Assembly: GCA_002441465.1 (NCBI GenBank)
Contig: DJWE01000050.1
Coordinates: 6,335-70,334, forward strand
Origin: Propionibacteriaceae bacterium UBA6238
GTDB taxonomy: Bacteria; Actinomycetota; Actinomycetes; Propionibacteriales; Propionibacteriaceae
DNA: 64,000 nt
Direction of reading: 5' to 3'
The notes below the pieces were generated by a model. That model was not told where the DNA came from and searched no databases. It was given only the letters and a program-made list of their open reading frames with translations. Both the position numbers and the translations under genes were made by a program. Of the stretch, positions 15,751-24,911 are shown in pieces. Position 1 is the first letter of the stretch. The number at the start of each line of letters is the position of its first letter.

Positions 15751-17457
15751 CTATCCGCCCAGCGTCTTGGCGGTCTGCACCGCCTGGTTGACCATCGTCT
15801 CGTAGTCGCCAGCGCCTGCGGCCTGGTATTCGGCCACGTACTTCGGCCACCCCGTCTCGATGTCCATCTGGCCACCGACGAACGCGGCCAGGTACCGGTT
15901 CGAGATCTCGGCGAGCTTGGCCTGGATCTTGGCCGCCTTCTCGTCGAGCACCATCTGGTTGTAGTAGTCGGGCAGGGTCACCACGACCTTGTCGACGAAG
16001 GTGTCGATCACCGACTGGGACGCCTGGAGCAGTTCCTTGTCCTGATCGGTGGCCCACAGGCTGGAGTGATCGACCGGGTTGCGAACCGCCTCGAACCAGT
16101 CCTTGGTCTGGAGCTCGGTCATCATCGACGCGGTGGAGAACACGTAGTCGAACCAGACGTACTGGCCGCGTCCGTCCGAGGTCCCGTAGGCCTTGTTGAT
16201 CTTGTCCCACGCCCCGTCGATGTAGCTGGGCTGGCCGTCGGAGCCGGCGTTGAAGGTGAGGCCCTCGACGCCTTGGAAGATCGTGGTCTGGCCTTGCTCA
16301 CTGGCGATGTACTCCAGGAGATCCACGACGCGCTCGGGGTTCTTCACGGTGGCTGGGACCACCCAGAAGGCGCCGATCGGAGCCGAGAACTGGTAGATCT
16401 GGGGGTAGCCCGCGCTGCCCTGCAAGGCCACGCCCTGGGTCAGGTCGGTCACCTTCGCGGTCTTGGGGTTGGCTTCCTTCCAGGCCGTCTTCCAGAAGTC
16501 CCGGAACTGCCCGGCATAGCCGAAGCCGAAGTTGACCGAGGCGATCTTGCTGAGGCCGAAGTTGGCGTAGGCATCGTCGAAGTCGCCCTTGACGCCCACA
16601 CCGCTGTCCAGCGCGTTGTCCTTGTACATCGCTGCGAGCTGCTGGACGACGGCCTTGCTCTGGTCCGAGGTCGTGGTGAGCTTCCACTGATCGTCACCGG
16701 TCTTCACGAAGCCGGAGAAGGTGTTGCTCGCCGGCGGCGCGATCGACGTGCCCTGCGGCAATGCGATGGTCGAATCGATCTCGCTCCAGTTGGTGAGCTT
16801 GTCGTTGCGCGGCCACCAACCGGCGACGCCGCTCTTCGCCGCGGCCTCGGTGAAGGTCACGAACTGGTCGACGGTCTGGGGCACCGCGCCGCCGTTCACC
16901 TTGTCCAGGATCGCCTGGTTGTAGACGGGGACGCCGGCGAAGGAGGGATGCGGCAGGCCAGAGACGGAGTAGATCCCGTAGGCCACGCTGGGGTCACCGG
17001 CGTAGAGCTTGTTGTAGGCCTGGTATTGAGTCGAGGCGAAGATCTTGGCCAGCACCGGGTAGCGGGTGGGGTCGGCGTTCACGACCTTGGCCAGATCCAG
17101 CAGGGCGCCGTCCTTGGCCCAGGACTGGAACTTGTCCACGCTCCAGGTCGGGAAGATGTCCGGAGAGGTGCCGGCTGCGAGCTCGGTGCTCATCCGGTCC
17201 TCGAAACCCTCGGCGCCGGTGTCGTACTTCAAGGTGATCCCGACAGCGGATTCGATCGCCTTCTTGATCGGATCGCTCGCGAGACCGGACGCGTCGTCGA
17301 GGCTGTTCCCAAACTGAGCGAATGTGATCGTCACGTTGTCCCGTGCGCCGCTCGCGCTCGGGGCGTTCGAGGCGCTTCCTCCTGTCGAACACGCCGCGAG
17401 GCTCGTGGAGAGCATCCCGACGATCACGACTGTCATCCACCGTGCTGCCTTGTGCAT
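15751..17457 (-). CDS. Sugar ABC transporter solute-binding lipoprotein (LplA/YtcQ type)
   Basis: 568 residues, long for a family-1 binding protein, which is typical of the LplA/YtcQ group that pairs with LplB/LplC permeases. A signal peptide runs into the lipobox LAAC (cysteine near residue 23), so it is membrane-anchored outside the cell. These proteins deliver complex oligosaccharides. ATG 17457 has AAGGAG 6 nt upstream. It follows the two permease genes, with a 120-bp gap that contains a 12-bp palindrome and may hold its own promoter. No ATPase gene is in the operon. Confidence 0.9.
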   Translation of the reverse strand: MHKAARWMTVVIVGMLSTSLAACSTGGSASNAPSASGARDNVTITFAQFGNSLDDASGLASDPIKKAIESAVGITLKYDTGAEGFEDRMSTELAAGTSPDIFPTWSVDKFQSWAKDGALLDLAKVVNADPTRYPVLAKIFASTQYQAYNKLYAGDPSVAYGIYSVSGLPHPSFAGVPVYNQAILDKVNGGAVPQTVDQFVTFTEAAAKSGVAGWWPRNDKLTNWSEIDSTIALPQGTSIAPPASNTFSGFVKTGDDQWKLTTTSDQSKAVVQQLAAMYKDNALDSGVGVKGDFDDAYANFGLSKIASVNFGFGYAGQFRDFWKTAWKEANPKTAKVTDLTQGVALQGSAGYPQIYQFSAPIGAFWVVPATVKNPERVVDLLEYIASEQGQTTIFQGVEGLTFNAGSDGQPSYIDGAWDKINKAYGTSDGRGQYVWFDYVFSTASMMTELQTKDWFEAVRNPVDHSSLWATDQDKELLQASQSVIDTFVDKVVVTLPDYYNQMVLDEKAAKIQAKLAEISNRYLAAFVGGQMDIETGWPKYVAEYQAAGAGDYETMVNQAVQTAKTLGG

Positions 17458-17524
17458 GCAGTGCTCCTTGTCGTGCCGTGCTGTGGTGTTTGTTTGGTTG
17501 TTTGAGCTTCCGTAACGATCAGAG

Positions 17525-17536
17525 ATGATCGATCAT
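17525..17536. promoter_or_regulatory. Perfect 12-bp palindrome upstream of the binding-protein gene
   Basis: ATGATCGATCAT lies in the gap between the permease stop and the binding-protein start, 68 bp before the ATG. A related ATCATG follows at about 17549. It could be an operator for a local regulator; on its own a 12-bp palindrome is weak evidence. Confidence 0.35.
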
Positions 17537-17578
17537 GCGGTTCTTCAATCATGTTCTATCACATGGCGTCGGGATGTG

Positions 17579-18523
17579 TCACTCCTTCAGAGCCCCGAGC
17601 ATCATGCCTTTGGCGAAGAAGCGCTGCAGGAACGGGTAGACCATGATGATCGGAAGCATCGCGATCACGATGGTCGCCATCCTCAGCCCGATCGGGGGCA
17701 GCACCGGCAGCCCGCTGCCGACGGCCTGGTTGCGGATCTGGTTCATCATCGAGGGGTCGACGAGGGTCCGGCGCAGGACCCAGGCGAAGGGCTGGAGCTC
17801 GGGAACCTTCGAGACGAACATCATGTAGCTGTAGAAGTCGTTCCAGTGGTTCACCGCGATGAACAGCGCGACGGCGGCGAGCATCGGCTTGGCCGTCGGC
17901 AAGATGATCTGGAAGAAGGTCCGGATCTCGCCCGCTCCGTCGATCATCGCCGCCTCCTCCAGCTCCTTGGGCGCGGCATAGGCGAAGTAATTGCGCATGA
18001 TGATGAAGTAGAAGACGCTCAGCACCTGTGGCAGCACCATCACCCAGAAGGTCTGCAGCATGCCGAGGTCGCGGTACAGCATGTACTCGGGGATCAGACC
18101 GCCGGAGAAGAGCAGGGTGAAGACCACCAAGGCGTTGATCGCGGTCATCCCGGGCAAGTGCTTCTTGGAGACCGCGTAGGCCATCATCGAGGTCACCACC
18201 ACCGACAGTGCCGTGCCCAGCACGGTCTTGGCGACCGAGATGAACAACGCGTTGGCGAATGCCTCGGTGGAGAAGACGGCGACGTAGTACTGGAAGTCGA
18301 CCGTCTGTGGGAACCACAGCATGAGCTTGGTCTGGATGAACTCGCTGTACGGCGTGATCGAAGCGAGGAACACGTACCACATCGGGTAGAAGCAGACGAG
18401 CGCGAACGTGACGGTGAAGAACACCACGAAGACGTCGAAGAGGTTGAACCGCAGCCGCCGGCGGCGACGCAAGCGGGGACGGGGACGGGCGGGGGCGGGG
18501 GCGTCGACGGTCTGGGTTTGCAT
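17579..18523 (-). CDS. ABC transporter permease (LplC/YtcP type)
   Basis: 314 residues with six membrane helices. The permease EAA-loop is visible as ELEEAAMIDGAGEIRTFFQIILP, the contact for the ATPase subunit. It is the COG0395-like partner of an LplB-type permease in oligosaccharide importers. ATG 18523 has AGGAG upstream. It lies 10 bp after the upstream permease gene, so the two are co-transcribed. Confidence 0.9.
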   Translation of the reverse strand: MQTQTVDAPAPARPRPRLRRRRRLRFNLFDVFVVFFTVTFALVCFYPMWYVFLASITPYSEFIQTKLMLWFPQTVDFQYYVAVFSTEAFANALFISVAKTVLGTALSVVVTSMMAYAVSKKHLPGMTAINALVVFTLLFSGGLIPEYMLYRDLGMLQTFWVMVLPQVLSVFYFIIMRNYFAYAAPKELEEAAMIDGAGEIRTFFQIILPTAKPMLAAVALFIAVNHWNDFYSYMMFVSKVPELQPFAWVLRRTLVDPSMMNQIRNQAVGSGLPVLPPIGLRMATIVIAMLPIIMVYPFLQRFFAKGMMLGALKE

Positions 18524-18533
18524 GCGGACGCTC

Positions 18534-19535
18534 CTAGAAGATGCCCATGACGTCGAGCTTCTCGACGATCCGGTTGGCGAAGACGATGATGATCAATCCG
18601 GCCACGTTGAACAGCAGGTTCACCGCTGTCGACAGCTCGAAGTTGCCGCCGCCCCCGAGGCTCATTCGGTAGATGTAGGTGGAGAGCACGTCGCCGGTGC
18701 TGTACACGAAGCTGGAGTACAGGTTGTAGACCTGGTCGAAGTTCGACTGGAACAGCGTGGCCAGCTGGAGAATCAGCAGGACGACGATGCTGGGCATGAT
18801 TCGCGGCAAGGTGATGTGGCGCATCATCTGGATCCGGTTCGCCCCGTCGATCGCCGCGCTCTCGTAGAGCGCCGGATCGGCACTCGCGATGGCGGCGAGG
18901 TAGATGATCGAGCTGTAGCCGGCGGTCTTGATGATGTTCGACACCACCAGGACCGGCTGGAAGAGTTCCGGCGTCCGGAGGAAGTCGACCTCCTTCAGCC
19001 CGGCCCCGGCCAGGATCGTGTTGATCACTCCGCCGTCGCTCGAGGTGGAAAGGAAGGCTCCGATCAGGCCGGCAAACACGACCCAGGAGAGGAAGTAGGG
19101 CAGGTAGACCAGGGTCTGGACGCCCGACTTCAGCCAGCGCAGCCGCAACTCGTTGATCAGCAGGGCCAGCAGGATATTGAAGGTGAACCCGAACAGCAGG
19201 TTCCAGACGTTGATCATGATGGTGTTCTGCAACGCGGTCCAGAAGACCGGGTCGGCCGCCATCTCCCGGAAGTTGTCCAAGCCCACCCACGGGCTGCCCC
19301 ACACCCCCTTGGACACGCTGAAGTTCTTGAAGGCGAGCTGGATGCCGTACATGGGTCCATAGCTGAACACCAGCAAGAACACCAGTCCCGGCAGCGCCAG
19401 CATGTAGGTGAACCAGTGTTTTCGTACCGTCCGGCGCCATCCCCCGCCGCGCCCTCCCCCGGCCCGGGCCGGAACCGGATCGGCCGGCACCGCAGGCGTG
19501 CCGACCGGGGATTTGGGTACGTCGAGCGCTGTCAT
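18534..19535 (-). CDS. ABC transporter permease (LplB/YteP type)
   Basis: 333 residues from ATG 19535, which has GGAGGG 5 nt upstream; the frame stays open further but without family sequence. Motifs YMLALPGLVFLLVFSYGPMYG and the EAA-loop ALYESAAIDGANRIQMMRHITLP identify an LplB-like permease. It is the first gene of the nine-gene operon, divergent from the Gfo/Idh/MocA gene, with about 170 bp of shared promoter region. Like many such importers it must borrow an ATPase (MsmK/MsiK-like) from elsewhere. Confidence 0.9.
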   Translation of the reverse strand: MTALDVPKSPVGTPAVPADPVPARAGGGRGGGWRRTVRKHWFTYMLALPGLVFLLVFSYGPMYGIQLAFKNFSVSKGVWGSPWVGLDNFREMAADPVFWTALQNTIMINVWNLLFGFTFNILLALLINELRLRWLKSGVQTLVYLPYFLSWVVFAGLIGAFLSTSSDGGVINTILAGAGLKEVDFLRTPELFQPVLVVSNIIKTAGYSSIIYLAAIASADPALYESAAIDGANRIQMMRHITLPRIMPSIVVLLILQLATLFQSNFDQVYNLYSSFVYSTGDVLSTYIYRMSLGGGGNFELSTAVNLLFNVAGLIIIVFANRIVEKLDVMGIF

Positions 19536-19705
19536 GCGTCCCTCCACTTCGCCCGTAGCACAGGCGTCCAGATGACGGATAGTGATGACTTTAGCCTCCC
19601 TTTGGGCAATTACCATCATTTTCGCTCACTGGGATCCTAGGATGGAGTCACCGGACCGGTGCCCAGGCCAGGTCCCGCGTCGCCCACGACCAAGAGGAGA
19701 CCGTC

Positions 19706-20860
19706 ATGCCACTCAGCGTCGGACTGATCGGATTCGGCAACCGAGCGCTGCTCGGCACCGTGGTGGACGAGCACCCCAGAGCCCGGGTGAGCGCGGTGCA
19801 GGATCCCGATCCGGCCGCTCGGGAGCGGGCAGGTCTCGCCTTCCCGGACGCCCTGGTCACCGCGGACCTGGACACGCTGCTGGACAGCGGAGTCGACGCC
19901 GTCCTCGTCTTGAGCCCGGACCACACCCACGAGGAGATCGCCATCAGCTGCCTGCAGCGCGGCGTGGCGGTGTTCTGCGAGAAACCGCTGGCCATCACCA
20001 CAGCCGGAGCGGATCGCATCCTCGACGTGGCCGCCAAGACGGAGGCTCCGCTCTACGTCGGCCACAACATGCGTCATCTCCCCATGGTGCTGACCATGCG
20101 CGAACTGATCAACTCCGGTGAGATCGGTGAGGTCGAGGCCGTCTGGTGCCGGCACTTCGTCGGCAACGGCGGTGACTACTACTTCAAGGACTGGCACGCA
20201 GAGCGACGCAACACCACCGGACTGCTGCTGCAGAAGGGAGCCCACGACCTCGACGTGATCCATTGGCTGGCCGGCGCACCGTCGGTCCGGGTGACCGCGA
20301 TCGGGAAGCTGGCGCTCTATGGGGGATTGGATCGAACCGGACGCTCCGGCCAGCGCGCCTCCGACGTCGCAGAACCCGACGTGTGGCCACCGAGCAACCT
20401 GGCCAACCTCAACCCGGTGATCGACGTCGAGGACATCTCGATGATGCTGATGCAGCTCGGCAACGGCGTGCTGGCCAGCTACCAGCAGTGCCATTTCACC
20501 CCCGACTACTGGCGCAACTACACCGTGATCGGCAGTCGCGGCCGGATCGAGAACGTCGGCGACATGGACGACGGCGAGGTTCTGCTCTGGAACCGCCGCC
20601 ATGCAGGTTTCGCCGAACCCGACCGCCGCGTCCGGTTCCGTACCGGTGCCGGGACGCACGGCGGCGCCGACCGCTCGCTGATCGACGAGTTCATCCGCTA
20701 CGTCGCCGATGGCGCACCGACCGCGACCTCACCGCTGGCTGCCCGGGACGCGGTCGCGGCCGGTGAGGCGGCTACGCGCTCGCTGCGCAGCGGCGGGATT
20801 CCCCAGGACGTCCCCGCGGCTGCACCCGGGGTGCAGAGAGCCTTCACCTCTCGCGGCTAA
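19706..20860 (+). CDS. Gfo/Idh/MocA-family oxidoreductase
   Basis: 384 residues. It starts with the Rossmann motif VGLIGFGNRALL and carries the family EKPLAI motif with the catalytic lysine. The second domain has GAHDLDVIHWLAG, which holds the conserved aspartate/histidine pair. These enzymes oxidise or reduce sugar carbons with NAD(P). ATG 19706 follows GAGGAG. It is divergent from the importer operon and probably co-regulated. Sugar unknown. Confidence 0.9.
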   Translation: MPLSVGLIGFGNRALLGTVVDEHPRARVSAVQDPDPAARERAGLAFPDALVTADLDTLLDSGVDAVLVLSPDHTHEEIAISCLQRGVAVFCEKPLAITTAGADRILDVAAKTEAPLYVGHNMRHLPMVLTMRELINSGEIGEVEAVWCRHFVGNGGDYYFKDWHAERRNTTGLLLQKGAHDLDVIHWLAGAPSVRVTAIGKLALYGGLDRTGRSGQRASDVAEPDVWPPSNLANLNPVIDVEDISMMLMQLGNGVLASYQQCHFTPDYWRNYTVIGSRGRIENVGDMDDGEVLLWNRRHAGFAEPDRRVRFRTGAGTHGGADRSLIDEFIRYVADGAPTATSPLAARDAVAAGEAATRSLRSGGIPQDVPAAAPGVQRAFTSRG

Positions 20861-20983
20861 CAACCACCAACAATCATGTTGCGCTCACAGGTGAGCTCAC
20901 GTCCCCTATCCTGTCCTCAACACTTCGTCCGAACCACCCCAGCGAATCCGGCTCGTACGGCGCCGTACATTGAAAGAGGACAC

Positions 20984-21772
20984 GTGAACCGACCACTGCG
21001 ACTCGCGTCACTGCTGGAACTGCTCGCCGAGCGCGGCCAGCTCCAGGTGGACGAGATTGTCGAGCAGATGAAGGTGTCCCCGGCCACCGCGCGCCGGGAC
21101 CTGGACACCCTGGCCGCACAGCAGCTGCTCGCGCGCACGCGCGGAGGAGCCCTGTCGCTCGAAGTCGCCTACGACCTGCCGATCCGCTACAAGACCGAGC
21201 AGAACGCCGAGCAGAAGCGCGCCATCGCCGCCGCGGCGAGCGCGCTCGTTTCTCGCGACCAGGTCGTCGGGCTGTGCGGCGGAACCACGAGCACCGCCAT
21301 CGCCGAGGCGCTGGGCGCGCGTCCCGACCTCACCGAGCAGCAGGGCGGGCCTTCGCTCACCGTCGTGACCAATGCGGTGAACATCGCCTCCCAGCTGGCG
21401 ATGCGCCCGCACATCAAGACCGTGCTCACCGGCGGCGTGCTCAACCCGCGTTCCTACGAGCTGGTCGGCCCGTTCGCCGAAGTCACCCTCCGGGAGCTGA
21501 CCATCGACATCGCCTTCATCGGAGCCAACGGCGTCGACCCCGAGCTCGGGCCGACCGTGCACGACGAGAACGAGGCCAAGGTGAACTCCCTGATGGCCCG
21601 CAGAGCCGCGCGCGCCGTGATCGTCGCAGACTCCAGCAAGATCGGACGCCGAGCCTTCGCGTCCATGAACCTTGCCTACTCCCGGACGGCCCTGATCACC
21701 GATTCCGGCATCACCGCCGAGCAGCGGCAGCGGCTCATCGAGGCCGGCGTCGAGCTGATCGTCGCGGACTGA
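20984..21772 (+). CDS. DeoR-family transcriptional regulator
   Basis: 262 residues from GTG 20984 with AAAGAGGA upstream; the frame is open to 20876 but that part is not family-like. N-terminal DeoR winged helix-turn-helix (LASLLELLAERGQLQVDEI, then SPATARRDLDTL), followed by the DeoRC sugar-phosphate sensor domain with LCGGTTSTAIAEAL. It probably represses neighbouring sugar genes until a phosphosugar binds. Candidate operators are the inverted repeats at 22989-23011 and 17525-17536. Confidence 0.9.
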   Translation: MNRPLRLASLLELLAERGQLQVDEIVEQMKVSPATARRDLDTLAAQQLLARTRGGALSLEVAYDLPIRYKTEQNAEQKRAIAAAASALVSRDQVVGLCGGTTSTAIAEALGARPDLTEQQGGPSLTVVTNAVNIASQLAMRPHIKTVLTGGVLNPRSYELVGPFAEVTLRELTIDIAFIGANGVDPELGPTVHDENEAKVNSLMARRAARAVIVADSSKIGRRAFASMNLAYSRTALITDSGITAEQRQRLIEAGVELIVAD

Positions 21773-21805
21773 CCCGAGCACCGCAGGGCGCGCCCGCCCG
21801 ACCCG

Positions 21806-21836
21806 GCCGTCCCACGACCGCCGTGGCCGGGACGGC
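21806..21836. terminator. Hairpin between convergent genes
   Basis: GC-rich arms GCCGTCCC (21806-21813) and GGGACGGC (21829-21836) lie between the DeoR gene and the convergent dehydrogenase gene. There is no T-run on either side, so it is at best an intrinsic terminator of the high-GC type. Confidence 0.4.
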
Positions 21837-21848
21837 TGCTGGTGCAGC

Positions 21849-22904
21849 TCAATAGAACTCGACCGGATCGACCACGTTGAGCAGGGGCCGGCGATCGCGC
21901 CAACGGTGCAGGTTCTCCAGGAACAGCTCGGCGATCCGACTCTCCTCGCCTTCGTCGAGGGCTGCGGTGTGCGGGCTGAGCAGCACCCGCGGATCGGCCC
22001 ACAGCGGGCTGTCCGAGGGCAGGGGTTCCTGCTCGAACACGTCCAGCGCGGCGAACCCCACCTGGCCGCTCGCCAACGCGGCGACCAGGGCCGACTCGTC
22101 GACGACACTGCCCCTGCCCACGTTGACCAGGACAGCGCCGCGAGGCAGCAGCGCCAGCAACTCTGCGTCGACCAGGTGGGTCGTGGCGTCCGTCCCGGGG
22201 AGCGCGCAGATCAGCGCATCGACGGCGGGCAACGCCTCGGGGAGATCTGCCACGGGCAACGTCCGCGTGAACGGCGCCACCACCGCTTCCGGACGACGAG
22301 CGCAGCCCCACACGGACGCCCCGCAGGCGGTGAACAGCTCCGCCACCCGGGTGCCGATCCCGCCGGTGCCCAGCACCAGCACCGTGGCGCCACGCAGCTG
22401 ACGCGTCACAGTCCGCTCGGGCCAGTGGCGCGCCGCCTTGTCCGCCGTCCAGCGCGGGAGCCCCTTCAGGCCGGCCAGGACGCCGAGGAGCGCGAACTCG
22501 GCCAGCGAATGCCCGTGCACCCCGGCGGAGGTGGTCACCACGAGCGACGCCAGGCGCTCCGCGGGCAGGTCGGCTGCGCGCAACTGCGCTCCACCGCCGG
22601 CAGCCATGGTGTGCACCCACCGCAGGCCCGGATTGGCCACCGCCGTGCGGCGCAGCGCCGCGGGAGAGGTGTCCGGGATGCCGAAGAGGATCTCCGCCCC
22701 GTCCACGATGGCCTCGAATCGCGCCTGGGCCGCCCGGCTGCGAGAGAATCCCGGCGGACCGGCGTAGTCCCCGGTGAACCGTCGAGCCGGCAGCAGCTCC
22801 GGCTCCCACCCCCAGTCGACATCGGGCTCGGCCGCGCGCAGGTGCTCCATCACGCTCTCCGCGACCGGTACAGCCACCACGATCCGTTCGGTTCCGGGTG
22901 CCAC
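21849..22904 (-). CDS. D-2-hydroxyacid dehydrogenase family protein
   Basis: About 351 residues. NAD-binding motif VLVLGTGGIGTRVAELF. Catalytic arginine in VNVGRGSVVDE, glutamate in LDVFEQEPLP and histidine in LLSPHTAA: the complete Arg-Glu-His set of D-2-hydroxyacid dehydrogenases, most like the phosphoglycerate or glyoxylate reductase branch. GTG 22904 has an AGGGGA site at about 9 nt; GTG 22910 is too close to it. It is divergent from the SIS-ROK-NagA operon, so it may act on a 2-keto acid from the sugar pathway. Confidence 0.86.
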   Translation of the reverse strand: MAPGTERIVVAVPVAESVMEHLRAAEPDVDWGWEPELLPARRFTGDYAGPPGFSRSRAAQARFEAIVDGAEILFGIPDTSPAALRRTAVANPGLRWVHTMAAGGGAQLRAADLPAERLASLVVTTSAGVHGHSLAEFALLGVLAGLKGLPRWTADKAARHWPERTVTRQLRGATVLVLGTGGIGTRVAELFTACGASVWGCARRPEAVVAPFTRTLPVADLPEALPAVDALICALPGTDATTHLVDAELLALLPRGAVLVNVGRGSVVDESALVAALASGQVGFAALDVFEQEPLPSDSPLWADPRVLLSPHTAALDEGEESRIAELFLENLHRWRDRRPLLNVVDPVEFY

Positions 22905-22988
22905 GCCCACTCACTCCCCTGTCATCTATGTGCTCGAAAGACGCGCGTGAATGATTGGACAGGCATCCGATCAACCACTTATAGTCAT

Positions 22989-23011
22989 TCTAGATGCAAG
23001 ATCGATCTAGA
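22989..23011. promoter_or_regulatory. Inverted repeat TCTAGAT-N9-ATCTAGA, putative operator
   Basis: Perfect 7-bp arms at 22989-22995 and 23005-23011 lie 24 bp before the SIS gene start, in the divergent promoter region shared with the dehydrogenase gene. The sequence is AT-rich compared with its surroundings, and CAAGATC occurs within the repeat and again just before the start codon. A regulator-binding site is likely; the regulator is not known (the DeoR protein is a candidate). Confidence 0.55.
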
Positions 23012-23034
23012 TAGGGTAGGTAGGTACAAGATCA

Positions 23035-23946
23035 ATGACCGCTTCGATCAGTGTTGACTCGGCGCCCGGCCACTACGCCGCGGCCGAGATCGCGAGTCAG
23101 CCCGAATGCTGGCAGCGCGCCGCTCAACTGACCGGCCACTTCGATCTGTTCCGCCGTCCGGGCCAGAAGGTGGCCATCGCCGGCTGCGGCACCTCGTGGT
23201 TCGTGGCGCAGTCCATCGCGGCCCTCCGGGAGAGCGGCGGCTACGGCGTCACCGATGCGTTCGCGGCCTCGGAGGCCCGCCTGGACGGTCGGGACTACGA
23301 CGCGCTGATCGCGCTCAGCCGCTCAGGCACGACGACCGAGGTCGAGGCGCTGCTCGCCGCGGCCCCGGCAGGTGTGCGCAAGGTCGCCGTCGTCTCGGAC
23401 GCCTCCTCTCCGGTCGCACAGCTCGCCGACGAGGTCATCGAGCTGTCCTTCGCCGACGAGAAGTCGGTCGTCCAGACCCGCTTCGCCACCACGACCGTCG
23501 CCCTCGCCATGGCGGCCTTCGGCCTCGACCTCGACGCGGCCATCGCCGACACCGTCGCTGCGGCCGAGATTCCGCTGCCGCAGCACCTGATCGACACCGA
23601 ACAGGTGGTCTTCCTCGGATCGGGCTGGACGGTGGGACTGGTCCACGAGGCGGCCCTCAAGCTGCGTGAGGCATCCCAGTCCTGGACTGAGGCATACCCG
23701 GCCATGGAGTACCGGCACGGCCCGATGAGCCTGGCTGCCCCCGGACGCACGGTGTGGATCTTCGGCCCCGCTCCGGACGGGCTGGTCGAGGAGATCCGCC
23801 AGATCGGCGGCACCGTGATCAGCACCTCGGCGCACCCGCTGAGCCAGCTCGTCGCCGCCCAGCGGCTGGCCCTGGCCCGGGCCGATGCCCGCGGACTGGA
23901 CGCCGACACTCCTCGGAACCTGGTGCGGTCGATCATCCTCTCGTGA
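23035..23946 (+). CDS. SIS-domain sugar isomerase/deaminase (AgaS/GlmS-C-like)
   Basis: 303 residues with two SIS phosphosugar-binding domains. Motifs are IAGCGTSWFVAQ, ALSRSGTTTEVE and the C-terminal AMEYRHGPMSL, where the glutamate and histidine sit as in GlmS isomerase and AgaS. There is no glutaminase domain, so it probably converts an amino-sugar 6-phosphate to a ketose phosphate plus ammonia, or is a fructosamine deglycase. First gene of an operon; its stop overlaps the ROK gene start by GTGA. Confidence 0.82.
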   Translation: MTASISVDSAPGHYAAAEIASQPECWQRAAQLTGHFDLFRRPGQKVAIAGCGTSWFVAQSIAALRESGGYGVTDAFAASEARLDGRDYDALIALSRSGTTTEVEALLAAAPAGVRKVAVVSDASSPVAQLADEVIELSFADEKSVVQTRFATTTVALAMAAFGLDLDAAIADTVAAAEIPLPQHLIDTEQVVFLGSGWTVGLVHEAALKLREASQSWTEAYPAMEYRHGPMSLAAPGRTVWIFGPAPDGLVEEIRQIGGTVISTSAHPLSQLVAAQRLALARADARGLDADTPRNLVRSIILS

Positions 23947-24911
23947 CTGCGCACGCGCCCGCCACGACCCTCGGGCCCGGCCCGGCGGTCTTGGCGATCG
24001 ACGTCGGCGGCACCCAGGTCAAGGCCGCCCTCCTCGACGAGGACGGCCGGCTCCAGGGGGTCACCCGGCACTCGACCCCACGCTCGGGCGTCGATCCCGG
24101 GGGAGCCGTGATCGACGCGGCCGTCGAACTCCTCGACGCCGCGCGCCGTGCCGGTGCGCCGATCGCCGCGCTCGGCATGACCGTCCCCGGAATCGTGGAC
24201 GAGACCCGCGGCGTGGGCGTGCGCTCGACCAATCTCGGCTGGCAGGAGTACCCGTTCGGCGAACTGCTCGCCGAACGGAGCGGACTGCCGAGCGTGGTCG
24301 TCCACGACGTCCGCGCCGCCGCGGAGGCGGAGGCCAGGCTCGGCGCGGCCCGAGGCATCGACGACGTGGCCGTGGTCACCATCGGGACGGGCATCGCCGC
24401 AGCCCTGCGCATCGGCGGACGCGCCTACACCGGACGCGGGTACGCCGGCGAACTCGGTCACATCGTCGTCGATCCGTCCGGCCCGCCGTGCGCCTGCGGA
24501 CGCGTCGGCTGCGTGGAGGCGATCGGCTCCGCCGCAGCCCTCGTGCGGCGCTATCGCGAGCGTGGCGATCACCCGGTCAATGACGCCGCGGACGTCCTGC
24601 GGCGCCGCCAGCTCCACGATCCGGTGGCCGTGGCGGTCTGGGATTCCGCGCTGGCCGCGCTGGGCGCCGGATTGGCCGTGCTCACCTCGATCATGGCCCC
24701 ACAGGCGATCGTCGTGGGCGGGGGGCTCTCCGAGGCCGGAGCCGTCCTGTTCGACCCACTCCGCGCGGAACTCGACGCTCGTTGTGCCGGGCTTTGGGTG
24801 CCCCGGCTGCTCCGCGCCGAGCTCGGCCAGGACGCCGGCACCTGGGGCGCGGCGATTCTGGCCCGAGCGACTCTGACCCCGGCTCCGACAAAGAGGAACA
24901 CTGATGCCTGA
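23943..24911 (+). CDS. ROK-family sugar kinase
   Basis: 322 residues from the overlapping GTG at 23943. ATP-phosphate motif LAIDVGGTQVKAALLD. The ROK zinc cluster is GHIVVDPSGPPCACGRVGCVEAIGS (C-x-C-x4-C), preceded by GYAGELGHI. There is no N-terminal HTH, so it is a kinase rather than a NagC-type repressor. In this operon it likely phosphorylates N-acetylglucosamine, N-acetylgalactosamine or N-acetylmannosamine at O-6. Its stop overlaps nagA by 8 bp. Confidence 0.87.
   Translation: MTAHAPATTLGPGPAVLAIDVGGTQVKAALLDEDGRLQGVTRHSTPRSGVDPGGAVIDAAVELLDAARRAGAPIAALGMTVPGIVDETRGVGVRSTNLGWQEYPFGELLAERSGLPSVVVHDVRAAAEAEARLGAARGIDDVAVVTIGTGIAAALRIGGRAYTGRGYAGELGHIVVDPSGPPCACGRVGCVEAIGSAAALVRRYRERGDHPVNDAADVLRRRQLHDPVAVAVWDSALAALGAGLAVLTSIMAPQAIVVGGGLSEAGAVLFDPLRAELDARCAGLWVPRLLRAELGQDAGTWGAAILARATLTPAPTKRNTDA

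Noticed and set aside
14464..17505. Very long plus-strand open frame (over 1000 codons) opposite the aminotransferase, sialidase-like and binding-protein genes
   Set aside because: Composition is that of antisense GC-rich coding DNA. The minus-strand genes have clear motifs, starts and coupling.
19536..19705. Possible operator TAGTGAT in two divergent promoters (here and at about 29960)
   Set aside because: The shared heptamer is too short and not part of a convincing inverted repeat.
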